Source of the DNA: Paraburkholderia sp. SOS3
GTDB lineage: Bacteria; Pseudomonadota; Gammaproteobacteria; Burkholderiales; Burkholderiaceae
Direction of reading: 5' to 3'
Assembly (NCBI RefSeq): GCF_001922345.1
Contig: NZ_CP018811.1
Coordinates: forward strand, 1,426,001-1,490,000
DNA length: 64,000 nucleotides
In this document: positions 1 to 9,399 of the stretch, in pieces
Layout: every line of letters begins with the position of its first letter
Numbering within the stretch: position 1 is the stretch's first letter
Notes under the pieces: model-generated
Seen by the model: the letters and a program-made list of their open reading frames with translations, nothing else
Database searches by the model: none
Told to the model about the DNA's origin: nothing
Translations under genes and position numbers: made by a program

Positions 1-95
1 CACACACGGCCGGCGTGCTTGCGTGGCAAGGCAAGACGGTCGGCGTGCTCGATGCCGCGCGCGTATTCGCTTCACTGACACAGAGCCTCCAATGA
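1..95 (+). CDS. wspD: WspD-like CheW adaptor, C-terminal end only
   Basis: Frame 3 is open from the left edge and ends at TGA 93-95. The last residues (HTAGVLAWQGKTVGVLDAAR, then VFASLTQSLQ) read like the C-terminal strand and helix of a CheW domain. The stop overlaps the next start in an ATGA motif at 92-95, so the gene is translationally coupled to the hybrid CheA kinase. In Wsp operons the CheW-like protein directly upstream of WspE is WspD, which links the receptor WspA to the kinase. The assignment rests on this short tail plus position; the rest of the gene lies outside the window. Confidence 0.6.
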   Translation, partial: HTAGVLAWQGKTVGVLDAARVFASLTQSLQ

Positions 96-2509
96 GCAGT
101 GACGACGATATGAGCCGCCAGTCGCTGCTCGCGCTCTTCAGCGAAGAAGCGCATTTGCAGACACGCGTGCTGTCCGATGGCCTGCTCACGCTTGAGCGCG
201 CGCCGGCCGACGCAGCGGCGCTCGAAGCGTGCATGCGCGCCGCGCATTCGCTCAAGGGTGCCGCGCGCATCATCGGCTTGCAGGATGGCGTGGACGTCGC
301 GAACGCCATGGAGGAATGCTTCGTCGCCGCGCAGCACGGCGTGCTCGCGCTGACGACCGTGCATATCGATGCGTTGCTGCGTGGCGTCGACCTGTTGCTG
401 CGCGTGGCCGACGACAAGCCGTCGGTGCGCGCGGGCCGCGCGGAGATCGAGGCATGCGTCGCGCATCTGTCGGGTTTTGTCGGCGTTTCGACATCGACGG
501 GCGCGCATGATGTACCGGTACGCACGAGCGGCGACGTGCCGCCCGCGGCGCAAGTCGAATCGCCCGATGCGCTGCTGGATGCTGCAATCGCACTGTTGCA
601 GGCGCAAGCACAAGCCGAAGCGCAAGTGCAGGCGGAAGCGCAGATAGAAGCGCAGGTGGAAGCGGCCCCCGAGCCCCGCACGCCATCGCCCGCGCCTGTA
701 CCTTTACCTGTACCGACAACCGCGCCTGCACACGCTGGCGTCAATGCACAACGCGATCCCGACCGCATCCTGCGCGTGCGCGCGGACAACCTGGACCGGC
801 TGCTGAGCCTGTCCGGCGAATCGCTCGTCGAATCGCGCTGGCTCAAGCCGTTCGCCGAATCGATGCTGCGCGTGAAGCGCACGCAGCGCGAAGCGGCACG
901 CGCGCTCGATACGGTCTACGAATCGCTTGCGCAGGCGTTCGAGGGCCAACTCGACGCGCGCGCCAGCACCGCGCTCGACAGCGTGCGCGACGCGTTCGGC
1001 GCGATCCAGCAGCAGCTCGCGAGCCAGATCGACGAGCTCGACCGTTACGACCGCCGCAGCACGAACCTCGCGCAGCAACTGTACGACGAGGCGCTGCAAT
1101 GCCGGATGCGCGCGTTCGGCGACGAGACGCATGTGTATCCGCGCATCGTGCGCGACCTCGCGCGATCGCTCGGCAAGCAGGTGCGATTCACGATTGTCGG
1201 CGAAGGCACGCAAGTCGATCGCGACATCCTCGACATGCTCGACGCACCGCTCGGCCATCTGCTCCGCAACGCACTCGATCACGGTATCGAGACGCCGGAC
1301 GAGCGCGTCGCGCGCGGCAAGCCGGCCGAAGCGAGCCTGACGCTCGAAGCGCGTCACAGCGCGGGCAAGCTGCTGATCAGCGTCAGCGACGACGGGCGCG
1401 GCATCGATCTGGCCGACCTGCGCGCCGCGATCGTGCGCCGCCATCTCGCCGACGAGGCCACCGTCGCGCGTCTGTCCGAGCAGGAACTGCTCGAATTCCT
1501 GCTGCTGCCCGGCTTCTCGATGCGCGCGCAGGTGACCGACGTATCGGGGCGCGGCGTCGGCCTCGATGCGGTGCACGATATGGTCAAGACGGTGCGCGGC
1601 ACCGTGCGCATCGTCAACGATCCGGGCAGCGGCATGCGCTTCGTGCTGCAATTGCCGCTTACGCTGTCGGTGATTCGCAGCCTGCTCGTCGAAGTGGGCG
1701 GCGAGGCGTATGCGCTTCCGCTTGGCTCCGTGCATCGCACGCTTGCGCTCGCACGCAGCGACATCGACATGCTCGAGGGCCAGCAGCATTTCCCGTTCGA
1801 AGGCAAGCGCGTGGGGCTTGTATCCGCGCATCAGCTGCTCGGGCTCGAAGCGGGCGAGGCCGCCGCGGAGGTCGCGGTCGTGGTGCTCGGCGACGAGCGC
1901 GGCACGTACGGCGTGGCCGTCGATCGTTTCCTCGGCGAACGGATGCTCGTCGTGCAGCCGCTCGATGCGAGGCTCGGCAAGATCAAGGACATCGCGGCCG
2001 CCGCGCTGATGGATAACGGCGAAGCGGTGCTGATCGTCGATGTCGAAGATCTGCTGCGCTCGGTCGACAAACTGGTGCGCGAAGGGCAGCTTGCGCGCGT
2101 GCGCGCGGCGTCGGGCACGGTTGCGCTGCAACGCAAGCAGGTGCTGATCGTCGAGGATTCGCTCACGGTGCGCGAACTCGAACGCAAGCTGCTCGAGAAG
2201 CGCGGCTATGCGGTGACCGTCGCGGTCGACGGCATGGATGGCTGGAACGCGTTAAGAGGCGCGCGCTTCGATCTGGTCGTGACCGATATCGATATGCCGC
2301 GCATGGACGGCATCGAGCTCGTCACGATGATCCGCCGCGATCCGCAGCTGAAGGCGACGCCGGTCATGATCGTGTCGTACAAGGATCGCGACGAGGATCG
2401 GCGGCGCGGGCTCGATGCGGGTGCGGACTACTATCTCGCGAAAGGCACTTTTCACGACGAGGCGCTGCTCGATGCAGTGCACGATCTGATCGGCGAGGCG
2501 AACCAATGA
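92..2509 (+). CDS. wspE: WspE hybrid chemotaxis-type histidine kinase / response regulator
   Basis: CheA-type kinase of 805 residues. By analogy with Wsp it phosphorylates WspR (diguanylate cyclase) and WspF (methylesterase). Order of domains: HPt with phospho-acceptor His52 in AHSLKGAAR; a Gln/Ala/Glu-rich then Pro-rich linker (about 165-215); dimerisation region; HATPase with N-box LLRNALDHGIE, G1 DDGRGID and G2 GRGVGLDAV; CheW-like domain; C-terminal receiver (from VLIVEDS) with the acceptor Asp at about 732 in TDIDMPRMDG. The ATG at 92 is chosen over a GTG at 23 because it makes an ATGA overlap with the upstream CheW-like gene. The stop overlaps wspF in the same way. The CheA+REC layout and the downstream wspF-wspR order favour WspE over a flagellar CheA. 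Confidence 0.9.
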   Translation: MSSDDDMSRQSLLALFSEEAHLQTRVLSDGLLTLERAPADAAALEACMRAAHSLKGAARIIGLQDGVDVANAMEECFVAAQHGVLALTTVHIDALLRGVDLLLRVADDKPSVRAGRAEIEACVAHLSGFVGVSTSTGAHDVPVRTSGDVPPAAQVESPDALLDAAIALLQAQAQAEAQVQAEAQIEAQVEAAPEPRTPSPAPVPLPVPTTAPAHAGVNAQRDPDRILRVRADNLDRLLSLSGESLVESRWLKPFAESMLRVKRTQREAARALDTVYESLAQAFEGQLDARASTALDSVRDAFGAIQQQLASQIDELDRYDRRSTNLAQQLYDEALQCRMRAFGDETHVYPRIVRDLARSLGKQVRFTIVGEGTQVDRDILDMLDAPLGHLLRNALDHGIETPDERVARGKPAEASLTLEARHSAGKLLISVSDDGRGIDLADLRAAIVRRHLADEATVARLSEQELLEFLLLPGFSMRAQVTDVSGRGVGLDAVHDMVKTVRGTVRIVNDPGSGMRFVLQLPLTLSVIRSLLVEVGGEAYALPLGSVHRTLALARSDIDMLEGQQHFPFEGKRVGLVSAHQLLGLEAGEAAAEVAVVVLGDERGTYGVAVDRFLGERMLVVQPLDARLGKIKDIAAAALMDNGEAVLIVDVEDLLRSVDKLVREGQLARVRAASGTVALQRKQVLIVEDSLTVRELERKLLEKRGYAVTVAVDGMDGWNALRGARFDLVVTDIDMPRMDGIELVTMIRRDPQLKATPVMIVSYKDRDEDRRRGLDAGADYYLAKGTFHDEALLDAVHDLIGEANQ

Positions 2510-3519
2510 ATATTGGCATTGCAAACGATCTTCCGCTTGCTGTCGAATCGTTGCGGCGCGCGCTTGCGAGGCGCGCCGAGCATCGCGTGCTGTGGGTGGC
2601 GGAAGACGGCGAGCAGGCGGTCGATTTTTGCCTCGCGCAGCCGCCCGAGGTCGTGCTGATGGATCTGATCATGCCGAAGCTCGACGGCGTGGAGGCGACG
2701 CGCCGCATCATGGCGCGCGCGCCGTGCGCGATTCTCGTCGTGACGAGCAGCGTCGGCGCCAATGCGTCGCGCGTCTATGAAGCGATGGGCGCGGGCGCGC
2801 TCGACGCGGTCGATACGCCGACGCTCGCGAGCGGCAACGATGCAGCCGAAGCGGCACACGCCTTGCTCGAAAAACTCGATCAGATCGGTTACCAGCTTGC
2901 GAACCGCCCGATGCCCGCAGCGGCGCCCGACGCGGGCGGCATGCGCGATGCGGGCGCGCCGTGGCTCGTGGCAATCGGCGCGTCGGCGGGCGGCCCTACC
3001 GCGCTCGCGACCGTGCTTGGCAGCTTGCCCGCGGACTTCGGTGCGCCGATCGTGATCGTTCAGCATGTCGACAAGGCGTTTGCACAAGGCATGGCCGAAT
3101 GGCTCGACGGACAGACACCGTTGCCGGTGCGCATCGCGCACGACGGCATCCGGCCGCGCGCCGGCGAAGCGTTGCTTGCGGCGACCAACGATCACTTGCG
3201 GCTTACGCGCGGCGGTTCGCTGCGCTATACGCGCGAACCGGTCGAGACACCTTATCGGCCCTCGGTCGACGTATTTTTTCAGAGCGTCGTCGACCATTGG
3301 GATGGCGAAGCGGCCGGCGTGCTGCTGACCGGCATGGGGCGCGACGGCGCATTGGGGCTCAAGGCGATGCGCGCGAAAGGCTACGAGACGATCGCGCAGG
3401 ACGAAGCGACGAGCGCCGTGTACGGCATGCCGAAAGCGGCGGCCGCGCTCGGCGCGGCGCGCCGCATACTCGCGCTCGAACGCATTGCCGGTGAACTCGC
3501 TGCGCTCGTCAGGCGTTAG
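2506..3519 (+). CDS. wspF: WspF, CheB-type protein-glutamate methylesterase
   Basis: Response-regulator-controlled methylesterase (337 aa) that would demethylate the WspA receptor and so reset Wsp signalling. The N-terminal receiver has acceptor Asp53 in LMDLIMPKLDG. The C-terminal CheB domain shows the catalytic triad: Ser160 in IGASAGGP, His187 in IVQHVDK and Asp280 in TGMGRDGA. The start overlaps the wspE stop by four bases (ATGA), indicating coupled translation. In Pseudomonas, wspF loss locks the pathway on (established for that family); whether that holds here is inference. Length and motifs are complete, so the gene looks intact. Confidence 0.92.
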   Translation: MNIGIANDLPLAVESLRRALARRAEHRVLWVAEDGEQAVDFCLAQPPEVVLMDLIMPKLDGVEATRRIMARAPCAILVVTSSVGANASRVYEAMGAGALDAVDTPTLASGNDAAEAAHALLEKLDQIGYQLANRPMPAAAPDAGGMRDAGAPWLVAIGASAGGPTALATVLGSLPADFGAPIVIVQHVDKAFAQGMAEWLDGQTPLPVRIAHDGIRPRAGEALLAATNDHLRLTRGGSLRYTREPVETPYRPSVDVFFQSVVDHWDGEAAGVLLTGMGRDGALGLKAMRAKGYETIAQDEATSAVYGMPKAAAALGAARRILALERIAGELAALVRR

Positions 3520-3583
3520 CGGCCGCGAAGCGCCACTACCGTAACTGCAACTGCACGGAAAATTTCGTTAGACAGGTATAGAT

Positions 3584-4681
3584 ATGGGAATGAATCACAA
3601 CGGCTCACACGATCCTCGAGCCGTCGCCGACGAAGCCGATGCCGCGCTCGAAGCGGCACGCGCCGCGCTCGACACGCCGCCCGCTGCCGACGTGCCTGCG
3701 ATGGTGCTGCTCGTCGACGATCAGGCGATTGTCGCGGAGGCGGTGAGGCAGGCGCTGGCGGGCGAAGAGGGCATCGACTTTCACTACTGCGCGAAAGCCG
3801 AAGAGGCGATGAAAGCCGTGATCTACACGCGGCCGACCGTGATTCTGCAAGACCTCGTGATGCCGGGCGTCGATGGACTCACGCTCGTGAAGGCGTACCG
3901 CAGCACCCCGGCCACGCGCGATGTGCCGATCATCGTGCTGTCCGCGAAAGACGAGCCGGTGATCAAGAGCGCCGCCTTTGCGGCCGGCGCGAACGACTAT
4001 CTGGTGAAGCTGCCCGATCGCATCGAACTCGTGGCGCGCGTACGCTATCACTCGCGTTCGTTCGTGAACCTGCTGCAGCGCGACGAAGCATATCGCGCGC
4101 TCAGGCAATCGCAGCAGCAGTTGCTCGAAGCGAATCTCGAACTGCGGCGTCTCACGCATTCGGATGGTTTGACAGGCCTGTCGAACCGCCGCTACCTCGA
4201 CGAATACCTGAGTGCCGAATGGCGGCGCAGCGCGCGCGAGCACGCGGAGATCGCGATGCTGATGATCGACGTCGACAACTTCAAGCAATACAACGATACC
4301 TATGGTCATGTCGCCGGCGACGAAGTGCTGAAGCGCATCGCGACCACGGTAGAAGGCTGCCTCGGGCGTGCAGGCGATATCGCCGCGCGCTATGGCGGCG
4401 AAGAGTTTCTCGTGGTACTGCCGAACACCGCGGCGGGCGGCGCAAGGCTGCTCGCGGAAAAGATTCGCCTCGAGATCGAGGCGCTCGCGTTGCCGCATCG
4501 CAGTTCGTCGGCCGCACAGCATGTGACGGTCAGCATTGGCGGTGCCGCAGCGGTGCCGACGCCGGGCTCGGCGATGACCTCGCTGATCGAATCGGCCGAC
4601 CGTGCGTTATACGAAGCAAAACGCAAGGGGCGTAACTGCGTCGTCATGTATGACAGCGCCGAACAGGGCGCGCGAATCTGA
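3584..4681 (+). CDS. wspR: WspR, response-regulator diguanylate cyclase
   Basis: Output enzyme of the Wsp operon: makes cyclic di-GMP from two GTP when its receiver is phosphorylated by WspE. The 365-residue protein has an N-terminal receiver (acceptor Asp90 in [11 protein letters not shown]), a coiled linker around 165-190 and a GGDEF domain with active-site GGEEF at 271-275. An RxxD inhibitory site (RAGD, 262-265) lies five residues before it, so product inhibition is expected. An AGG about seven bases before ATG 3584 supports this start; an in-frame ATG follows at 3590. It sits 64 bp after wspF, probably in the same operon. Confidence 0.92.
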   Translation: MGMNHNGSHDPRAVADEADAALEAARAALDTPPAADVPAMVLLVDDQAIVAEAVRQALAGEEGIDFHYCAKAEEAMKAVIYTRPTVILQDLVMPGVDGLTLVKAYRSTPATRDVPIIVLSAKDEPVIKSAAFAAGANDYLVKLPDRIELVARVRYHSRSFVNLLQRDEAYRALRQSQQQLLEANLELRRLTHSDGLTGLSNRRYLDEYLSAEWRRSAREHAEIAMLMIDVDNFKQYNDTYGHVAGDEVLKRIATTVEGCLGRAGDIAARYGGEEFLVVLPNTAAGGARLLAEKIRLEIEALALPHRSSSAAQHVTVSIGGAAAVPTPGSAMTSLIESADRALYEAKRKGRNCVVMYDSAEQGARI

Positions 4682-4747
4682 ACGGCGATCCGGGCGGGTT
4701 CGCGCGGCGTCAGTCCGGCGAAATGGACGGCGCGAGTCGCGCGCAGT

Positions 4748-5872
4748 TCAATTCGCACCGATCGCTTCGGTTACCGGGCGCATGCGTTCGAGCGCGCGGC
4801 CGTCTTCGCGAAACAGATGCACGTGCCGGATGCTGAAGCCCGCGTTGATACGCTGCCCTTCGACCGCGCTCGATTCACCCGAACCTTTGACCTGAATCAC
4901 GCGCTCGTCGGCGAGGCGAACATGCAGCAGCGTCTCGCTGCCCAGATGCTCGATGACCATCACTTCGCCGCTTAGCCCGCTATCGATGTCCCCCCGCGCG
5001 GCCTCGACGAAATGTTCGGGGCGTATGCCCATCATCAGTTTCTGGCCCGCTTCGATGCCTTCGCCGACGCACGGTACGGTGAGCGGCGTGCCGCCGGGCA
5101 GCTCGATCGTGACGCCCGCTGCTTCGACGCGCGCGACGCGCACGTCGAGGAAGTTCATTTTCGGCGACCCGATAAAGCCCGCGACAAACGCGTTATGAGG
5201 ATTGCGGTAGAGGTCGAGCGGCGAGCCGATCTGTTCCACCTTGCCGTGATTGAGCACGACGATGCGATCGGCCATTGTCATGGCTTCGGTCTGATCGTGC
5301 GTGACGTAGATCATCGTCGCATTCAGCTGCTTGTGCAGCTTGATCAGCTCGAGCCGCATCTGCACGCGCAAGGCCGCGTCGAGGTTGGACAGCGGTTCGT
5401 CGAACAGGAACACCTTCGGCTCGCGCACGATCGAGCGGCCAATCGCGACACGCTGGCGCTGACCGCCCGACAGCGCGCGCGGGCGCCGCTCTAGCAGCTG
5501 GTTGATCTGCAGGATGTGCGCTGCGCGATGCACGCGTTCCCTGATCTCGGCCTCCGGCAGTTTGATCATGCGCAGCCCGAACGCGATATTTTCGTACACC
5601 GACATATGCGGGTACAGCGCGTACGACTGGAACACCATCGCGACGCCGCGTGCCGACGGTTCGAGCTCGGTGACGTCTTCGCCTTCGATCACGACCTGGC
5701 CCGAATCGATGCGTTCGAGGCCCGCGATGCTGCGCAGCAGCGTCGACTTTCCGCAGCCCGACGGGCCGACGAAAACGAGGAACTCGTGTTCGTTGACTTC
5801 GATGTCGACACCTTTCAACACCTCGGTGCCAGAGAAGGTCTTACGGATCTGCTGCAGATGAACGGCGCTCAT
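4748..5872 (-). CDS. Sugar/polyol ABC transporter ATP-binding protein (UgpC/MalK type)
   Basis: ATPase of a carbohydrate importer, 374 aa. Walker A GPSGCGKST (36-44), signature LSGGQRQRV, Walker B VFLFDEP with the following D-loop, and H-loop YVTHDQTEAM are all present. The C-terminal third is the TOBE-type regulatory domain typical of MalK/UgpC/MsmK ATPases that serve family-1 sugar systems. It is divergent from the binding protein and permease genes at 6.1-9.3 kb and would energise that importer across a shared 231-bp control region. A GGAGA about seven bases before the ATG supports the start. Exact substrate cannot be read from the ATPase. Confidence 0.92.
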   Translation of the reverse strand: MSAVHLQQIRKTFSGTEVLKGVDIEVNEHEFLVFVGPSGCGKSTLLRSIAGLERIDSGQVVIEGEDVTELEPSARGVAMVFQSYALYPHMSVYENIAFGLRMIKLPEAEIRERVHRAAHILQINQLLERRPRALSGGQRQRVAIGRSIVREPKVFLFDEPLSNLDAALRVQMRLELIKLHKQLNATMIYVTHDQTEAMTMADRIVVLNHGKVEQIGSPLDLYRNPHNAFVAGFIGSPKMNFLDVRVARVEAAGVTIELPGGTPLTVPCVGEGIEAGQKLMMGIRPEHFVEAARGDIDSGLSGEVMVIEHLGSETLLHVRLADERVIQVKGSGESSAVEGQRINAGFSIRHVHLFREDGRALERMRPVTEAIGAN

Positions 5873-5981
5873 ACGTTGTCTCCTACGTACTCGATGCCTG
5901 CGACTGATGCATTCGTCGAATGCCTGCTGCCTTGAGCGCGGTCACACCGCGTTGCAACATGCAGTGCCTGCGATTTTCTTC

Positions 5982-6010
5982 TTGACAACAGGTGCCGGCC
6001 AAAATATACA
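5982..6010 (+). promoter_or_regulatory. Predicted sigma70 promoter of the polyol importer operon
   Basis: TTGACA (5982-5987), a 17-base spacer and TATACA (6005-6010) form a near-consensus promoter about 94 bases upstream of the binding protein start codon. It reads toward the binding protein, permease and dehydrogenase genes. Confidence 0.65.
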
Positions 6011-6011
6011 T

Positions 6012-6031
6012 TTGTAAAACGCAAATTACAA
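6012..6031. promoter_or_regulatory. Palindromic operator TTGTAA-N8-TTACAA
   Basis: A perfect 6-bp inverted repeat with an 8-base spacer begins two bases after the predicted -10 box and so covers the likely transcription start. This placement suits a repressor, or a regulator released by the sugar. The natural candidate is the SorC-family protein encoded at 9.4 kb in the same operon. The link is inference. Confidence 0.5.
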
Positions 6032-6103
6032 GTGATACAAAGCCGAGGGAATCGCACGATTCGACGAAGCAGCACACGTGAAAAACAACATTGGAGACAG
6101 ACA

Positions 6104-7456
6104 ATGAACAAACGCTTCTTGCAGCCCACCGCCATCGCATTGACGATTGCAGCGGCGTCGCTCTTCATGGCCGCCAACGCGCAGGCATGGACCTTGAAGG
6201 AGGCTGCGCAGCCGTACTCGGGCACTACGATCAAGGCGATCTTTCTCGACCGCCCCGGCTATAAGGCCGCGGAGAAGCTGATCCCGCAGTTCGAGAAGGA
6301 GACGGGCATCAAGGTGAAGTGGGAAGTGATTCCGTACGAGAGCACACGCGAGAAGGAGGTGCTCAATTTCGTCGGCGGCGGCGACATGGATGTCGTGCTC
6401 GTCGACGTGGTGTGGATCGGCGAATTCGCGAGCAACAAGTGGCTCGTGCCGATCAAGACCTTTACCGACAACCCGAAGCTCGCGGACCCGAAGCTGAACC
6501 TGCAGGGCTTTTTCCCGATTTTGCTCGACTCGTTCGGCACATGGGACAAAGTTACCTACGGCCTGCCGTTCGATAACTACTCGGGCCTCATGTTCTACAA
6601 CAAGTGCATGCTGAAGGACGCGGGCTTCAACGAACCACCGAAAACGTGGGACGAACTTCTCAATACGTACGCGCCGAAGCTCACCAATGCGAGCAAAAAC
6701 CAGTACGCGTTCGCGCTGCAGTCGCGGCGCGGCGAAACGCAATCGGCGGATAGTTTCATGCGCGTGCTGTGGCCGAACGGCGGCTCGCTGCTCGACGCGA
6801 AATTCAAATCGAACCTGATGTCGCCGCAATCGCAGGCCGGCCTCGAATACCGGCAGAAGCTCATGAAGTACATGCCGCCCGGCATCGTCGACTTCGATCA
6901 CGCGGAAGCGGTGAACGCACTGGCGCAAGGCCAGGTGGCGATGATCACCGAATGGTCGGCTTTCTATCCGACGTTGACGGACCCGAGTAAATCGAAGATC
7001 GGCAACTGCCTTGCGATCTCGACCGAACCGCGCGGGCCGGCCGGGTTGAAGCCCGCGCTCGGCGGCTTCTCGCTCGCGGTCAATGCGAAGTCGAACGCCA
7101 AAAAGCAGGCCGCGTCGTGGCTGTTCATCCAGTGGATTACGTCGGAGGAAATGGCGAAGCCTTATCTCGAAGCGGGCGGCGTGCCGGCGCGCACATCGCT
7201 GTATCAGGACAAGGCGATACAGGACAAGTACCCGTTCGTGAAGCCGATGGTCGAATCGTGGCAGGGCGGCGTGCCTGACTACCGGCCGCGCTTCCCCGAG
7301 TGGCCGGCCATTTCGGAAGTGATCGGCGAGTGGGGCACGAAGATGATGCTCGGCCAGGTATCGGTGAAGGACGGCGCGCAGACCATCGGTCAGAAGACCG
7401 AGGAGATTCTCAACAAGGCCGGTTACTACAGCGGCAAGAAACCGCTGCTGAAATAA
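6104..7456 (+). CDS. Sugar/polyol ABC transporter substrate-binding protein
   Basis: Family-1 extracellular solute-binding protein (450 aa), the periplasmic receptor of the importer. A typical Sec signal peptide covers about residues 1-28, with a basic MNKR start, an Ala-rich hydrophobic core and likely cleavage after ANAQA. The ATG at 6104 is preceded by GGAGA with good spacing and starts exactly at the signal peptide, so the longer frame beginning at 6032 is not used. Two permease genes follow at once, and the ATPase is divergent. The two dehydrogenases downstream suggest a polyol such as xylitol, arabitol or sorbitol; this is inference from context. Confidence 0.9.
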   Translation: MNKRFLQPTAIALTIAAASLFMAANAQAWTLKEAAQPYSGTTIKAIFLDRPGYKAAEKLIPQFEKETGIKVKWEVIPYESTREKEVLNFVGGGDMDVVLVDVVWIGEFASNKWLVPIKTFTDNPKLADPKLNLQGFFPILLDSFGTWDKVTYGLPFDNYSGLMFYNKCMLKDAGFNEPPKTWDELLNTYAPKLTNASKNQYAFALQSRRGETQSADSFMRVLWPNGGSLLDAKFKSNLMSPQSQAGLEYRQKLMKYMPPGIVDFDHAEAVNALAQGQVAMITEWSAFYPTLTDPSKSKIGNCLAISTEPRGPAGLKPALGGFSLAVNAKSNAKKQAASWLFIQWITSEEMAKPYLEAGGVPARTSLYQDKAIQDKYPFVKPMVESWQGGVPDYRPRFPEWPAISEVIGEWGTKMMLGQVSVKDGAQTIGQKTEEILNKAGYYSGKKPLLK

Positions 7457-7492
7457 CGGCTCGGAGACAGCGATGCGAAGCAAGGAGGCCCG

Positions 7493-8440
7493 ATGCTGAA
7501 CGACGCAGTTCGACGGGAACAGGGGGCGGCGCGCGCGGTGCGGCGCGCCGCCCCTCGCGCGCGATTCCGTTTGCCAGGTTCGCCCGCGTTCTGGTTCCTG
7601 ATTCCGGCGATTTTCACGCTGGCGGCGATCGGCATCTATCCGACGCTGCTCGCGCTGTACAACTCGTTTCATCAGTACCAGCTCGCGAATCTCGGCGCCG
7701 GCACGCCGTTTATCTGGTTCGACAACTACATCGCCACGCTGACCGATCCGTCGTTCTGGGGCGCGCTCGGACGCACGGTGCTGTTCCTGTGCGTGACCTT
7801 GCCGATCGAAGTCGCGCTGGGCCTGTTTGCCGCGCTGATGCTGCATCGCGTGGAGTTGCCGTGGATGCGCGCGATTGCGCGCGTGAGTCTCGTGATTCCG
7901 ATGGCGACCACGTATGCGGTGGTCGGTTTGATCGGACGGCTGATTTTCAACCGGCAATTCGGCGTGGCGAATTACTTTGCGAGCTTCTTCGGCATTGCTC
8001 CGCTCGACTGGCTTGCCGATCCGACGCTCGCGTTCGTTTCCGTGATGATCATGGACATCTGGCAGTGGACGCCGTTCTGCGCGCTGATCATGCTGGCCGG
8101 TCTCGCGATGGTGCCGAAAGAGGCGGAGGAGGCCGCGCGACTCGAAACGCCGAAGTGGAGCAAGATCTTGTGGCATCTGCAGCGCCCGTATCTGCTGCCC
8201 GGTCTCACTGCCATTCTGATTTTGCGTTCGGCCGACATGCTGAAGATGTTCGACGCGGTCTTTACGATGACGCGCGGCGGCCCGGGCACCGCAACGGAGT
8301 TCATCAGCGTTTATATCCAGCGCATCGGCTTCCGGCTGTTCGATCAGGGCATGGCGTCCGCGCAGGCAATTCTGCTGCTGATTCTGACCATCGTGCTGTC
8401 GCGCCTGTATATCCGTTTCGTGTATCGGGAGGCTACGTGA
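7493..8440 (+). CDS. Sugar/polyol ABC transporter permease (MalF type)
   Basis: Inner-membrane permease of the importer, 315 aa. A basic N-terminal tail of about 30 residues is followed by six predicted membrane helices, the first at FWFLIPAIFTLAAIGIYP. The EAA loop that contacts the ATPase is visible (KEAEEAARLETP). A strong AAGGAGG precedes the ATG. The stop overlaps the GTG start of the second permease (GTGA, 8437-8440), so the two are translationally coupled, as is usual for these heterodimeric channels. Confidence 0.92.
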   Translation: MLNDAVRREQGAARAVRRAAPRARFRLPGSPAFWFLIPAIFTLAAIGIYPTLLALYNSFHQYQLANLGAGTPFIWFDNYIATLTDPSFWGALGRTVLFLCVTLPIEVALGLFAALMLHRVELPWMRAIARVSLVIPMATTYAVVGLIGRLIFNRQFGVANYFASFFGIAPLDWLADPTLAFVSVMIMDIWQWTPFCALIMLAGLAMVPKEAEEAARLETPKWSKILWHLQRPYLLPGLTAILILRSADMLKMFDAVFTMTRGGPGTATEFISVYIQRIGFRLFDQGMASAQAILLLILTIVLSRLYIRFVYREAT

Positions 8441-9336
8441 ACGCTTCATCGACGCAACCGGCAAGCGGCGCCGCTTCGCGCGCCGTAGGCCTTACCGCGC
8501 GGGCGCGCCGTGCGCGTGCTGTGCGCCGGAACGCGACTGTCTGGCATTTTTTCGGCCTCGTCGTCGTATTTCTGTCATCGGTGTTTCCGTTCTACTGGAT
8601 GGTGAGCACGAGTCTCAAGAGCCAGGCCGAAGCGCTTGCGTATCCGCCGCTATGGCTGTTTCACCCCACGTTCAAGCACTATACCGATGCGCTTTTCGAG
8701 CATCAGGTCGGCGCGAGTCTGATCAATTCGCTGATCGTCGCGAGCAGCACCACGGTCGCGTCGATTCTGCTCGGCACGCCTGCTGCCTATGCGCTTGCGC
8801 GCTATGAATTTCGCGGCAAGGAAGATCTGTGGTTCTGGTTTATTTCGAACCGCATGGTGAGCCCGGTCGTGCTGGCGGTACCGTTTTTCCTGATCGCGAC
8901 CAGGCTCGACCTCGTCGATACGCATCTCGTGCTGATCCTGCTGTACATCACGTTTTGCCTGCCGATCGTGATCTGGATCTGCACCGATCAGTTCCGCAAT
9001 ATTCCCGTCGAACTCGACGAGGCGGCGCGCCTCGATGGCGCCTCGCCGTTGCGCATTTTCTGGCGCATCAATCTGCCGCTCGCGATGCCGGGCATCGTGG
9101 TGTCGGCGATCTTCGCGTTTATTTTTTCGTGGAACGACCTGCTGTATGCACTCGTGCTGACGCGCACCGACGCGGTGACGTCGCCGGTTGCGGCAACGAG
9201 CTATATGAGCGGTTACGAGCTGCCGTGGGGCGAGATCATGGCGACGGGCACGCTGATCGTGCTGCCGATGGTCGTGTTCGCGCTGCTCGTGTCGGGACGG
9301 CTCGTGCAAGGCCTGACGATGGGCGCGGTGAAGTGA
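8437..9336 (+). CDS. Sugar/polyol ABC transporter permease (MalG type)
   Basis: Second permease of the importer, 299 aa from a GTG start at 8437. GGGAGG lies four bases upstream, and the start codon overlaps the previous stop (GTGA). An open frame extends further upstream in the same register, but that part lies inside the first permease gene and has no family resemblance. Six membrane helices are predicted from about residue 30, and the EAA motif reads VELDEAARLDGA. Together with the MalF-type partner, binding protein and divergent ATPase this makes a complete importer. Confidence 0.9.
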   Translation: MNASSTQPASGAASRAVGLTARARRARAVRRNATVWHFFGLVVVFLSSVFPFYWMVSTSLKSQAEALAYPPLWLFHPTFKHYTDALFEHQVGASLINSLIVASSTTVASILLGTPAAYALARYEFRGKEDLWFWFISNRMVSPVVLAVPFFLIATRLDLVDTHLVLILLYITFCLPIVIWICTDQFRNIPVELDEAARLDGASPLRIFWRINLPLAMPGIVVSAIFAFIFSWNDLLYALVLTRTDAVTSPVAATSYMSGYELPWGEIMATGTLIVLPMVVFALLVSGRLVQGLTMGAVK

Positions 9337-9399
9337 TGCGGCGGCGCGGTCCGGTTCTGGTATAAGGGCCCGTCACATTCATTCGAAGCGAACTCCCAC

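Noticed and set aside
6026..8464. 812-codon open frame antisense to the sugar importer genes
   Set aside because: Shadow of three well-supported genes; no ribosome-binding site or family similarity.
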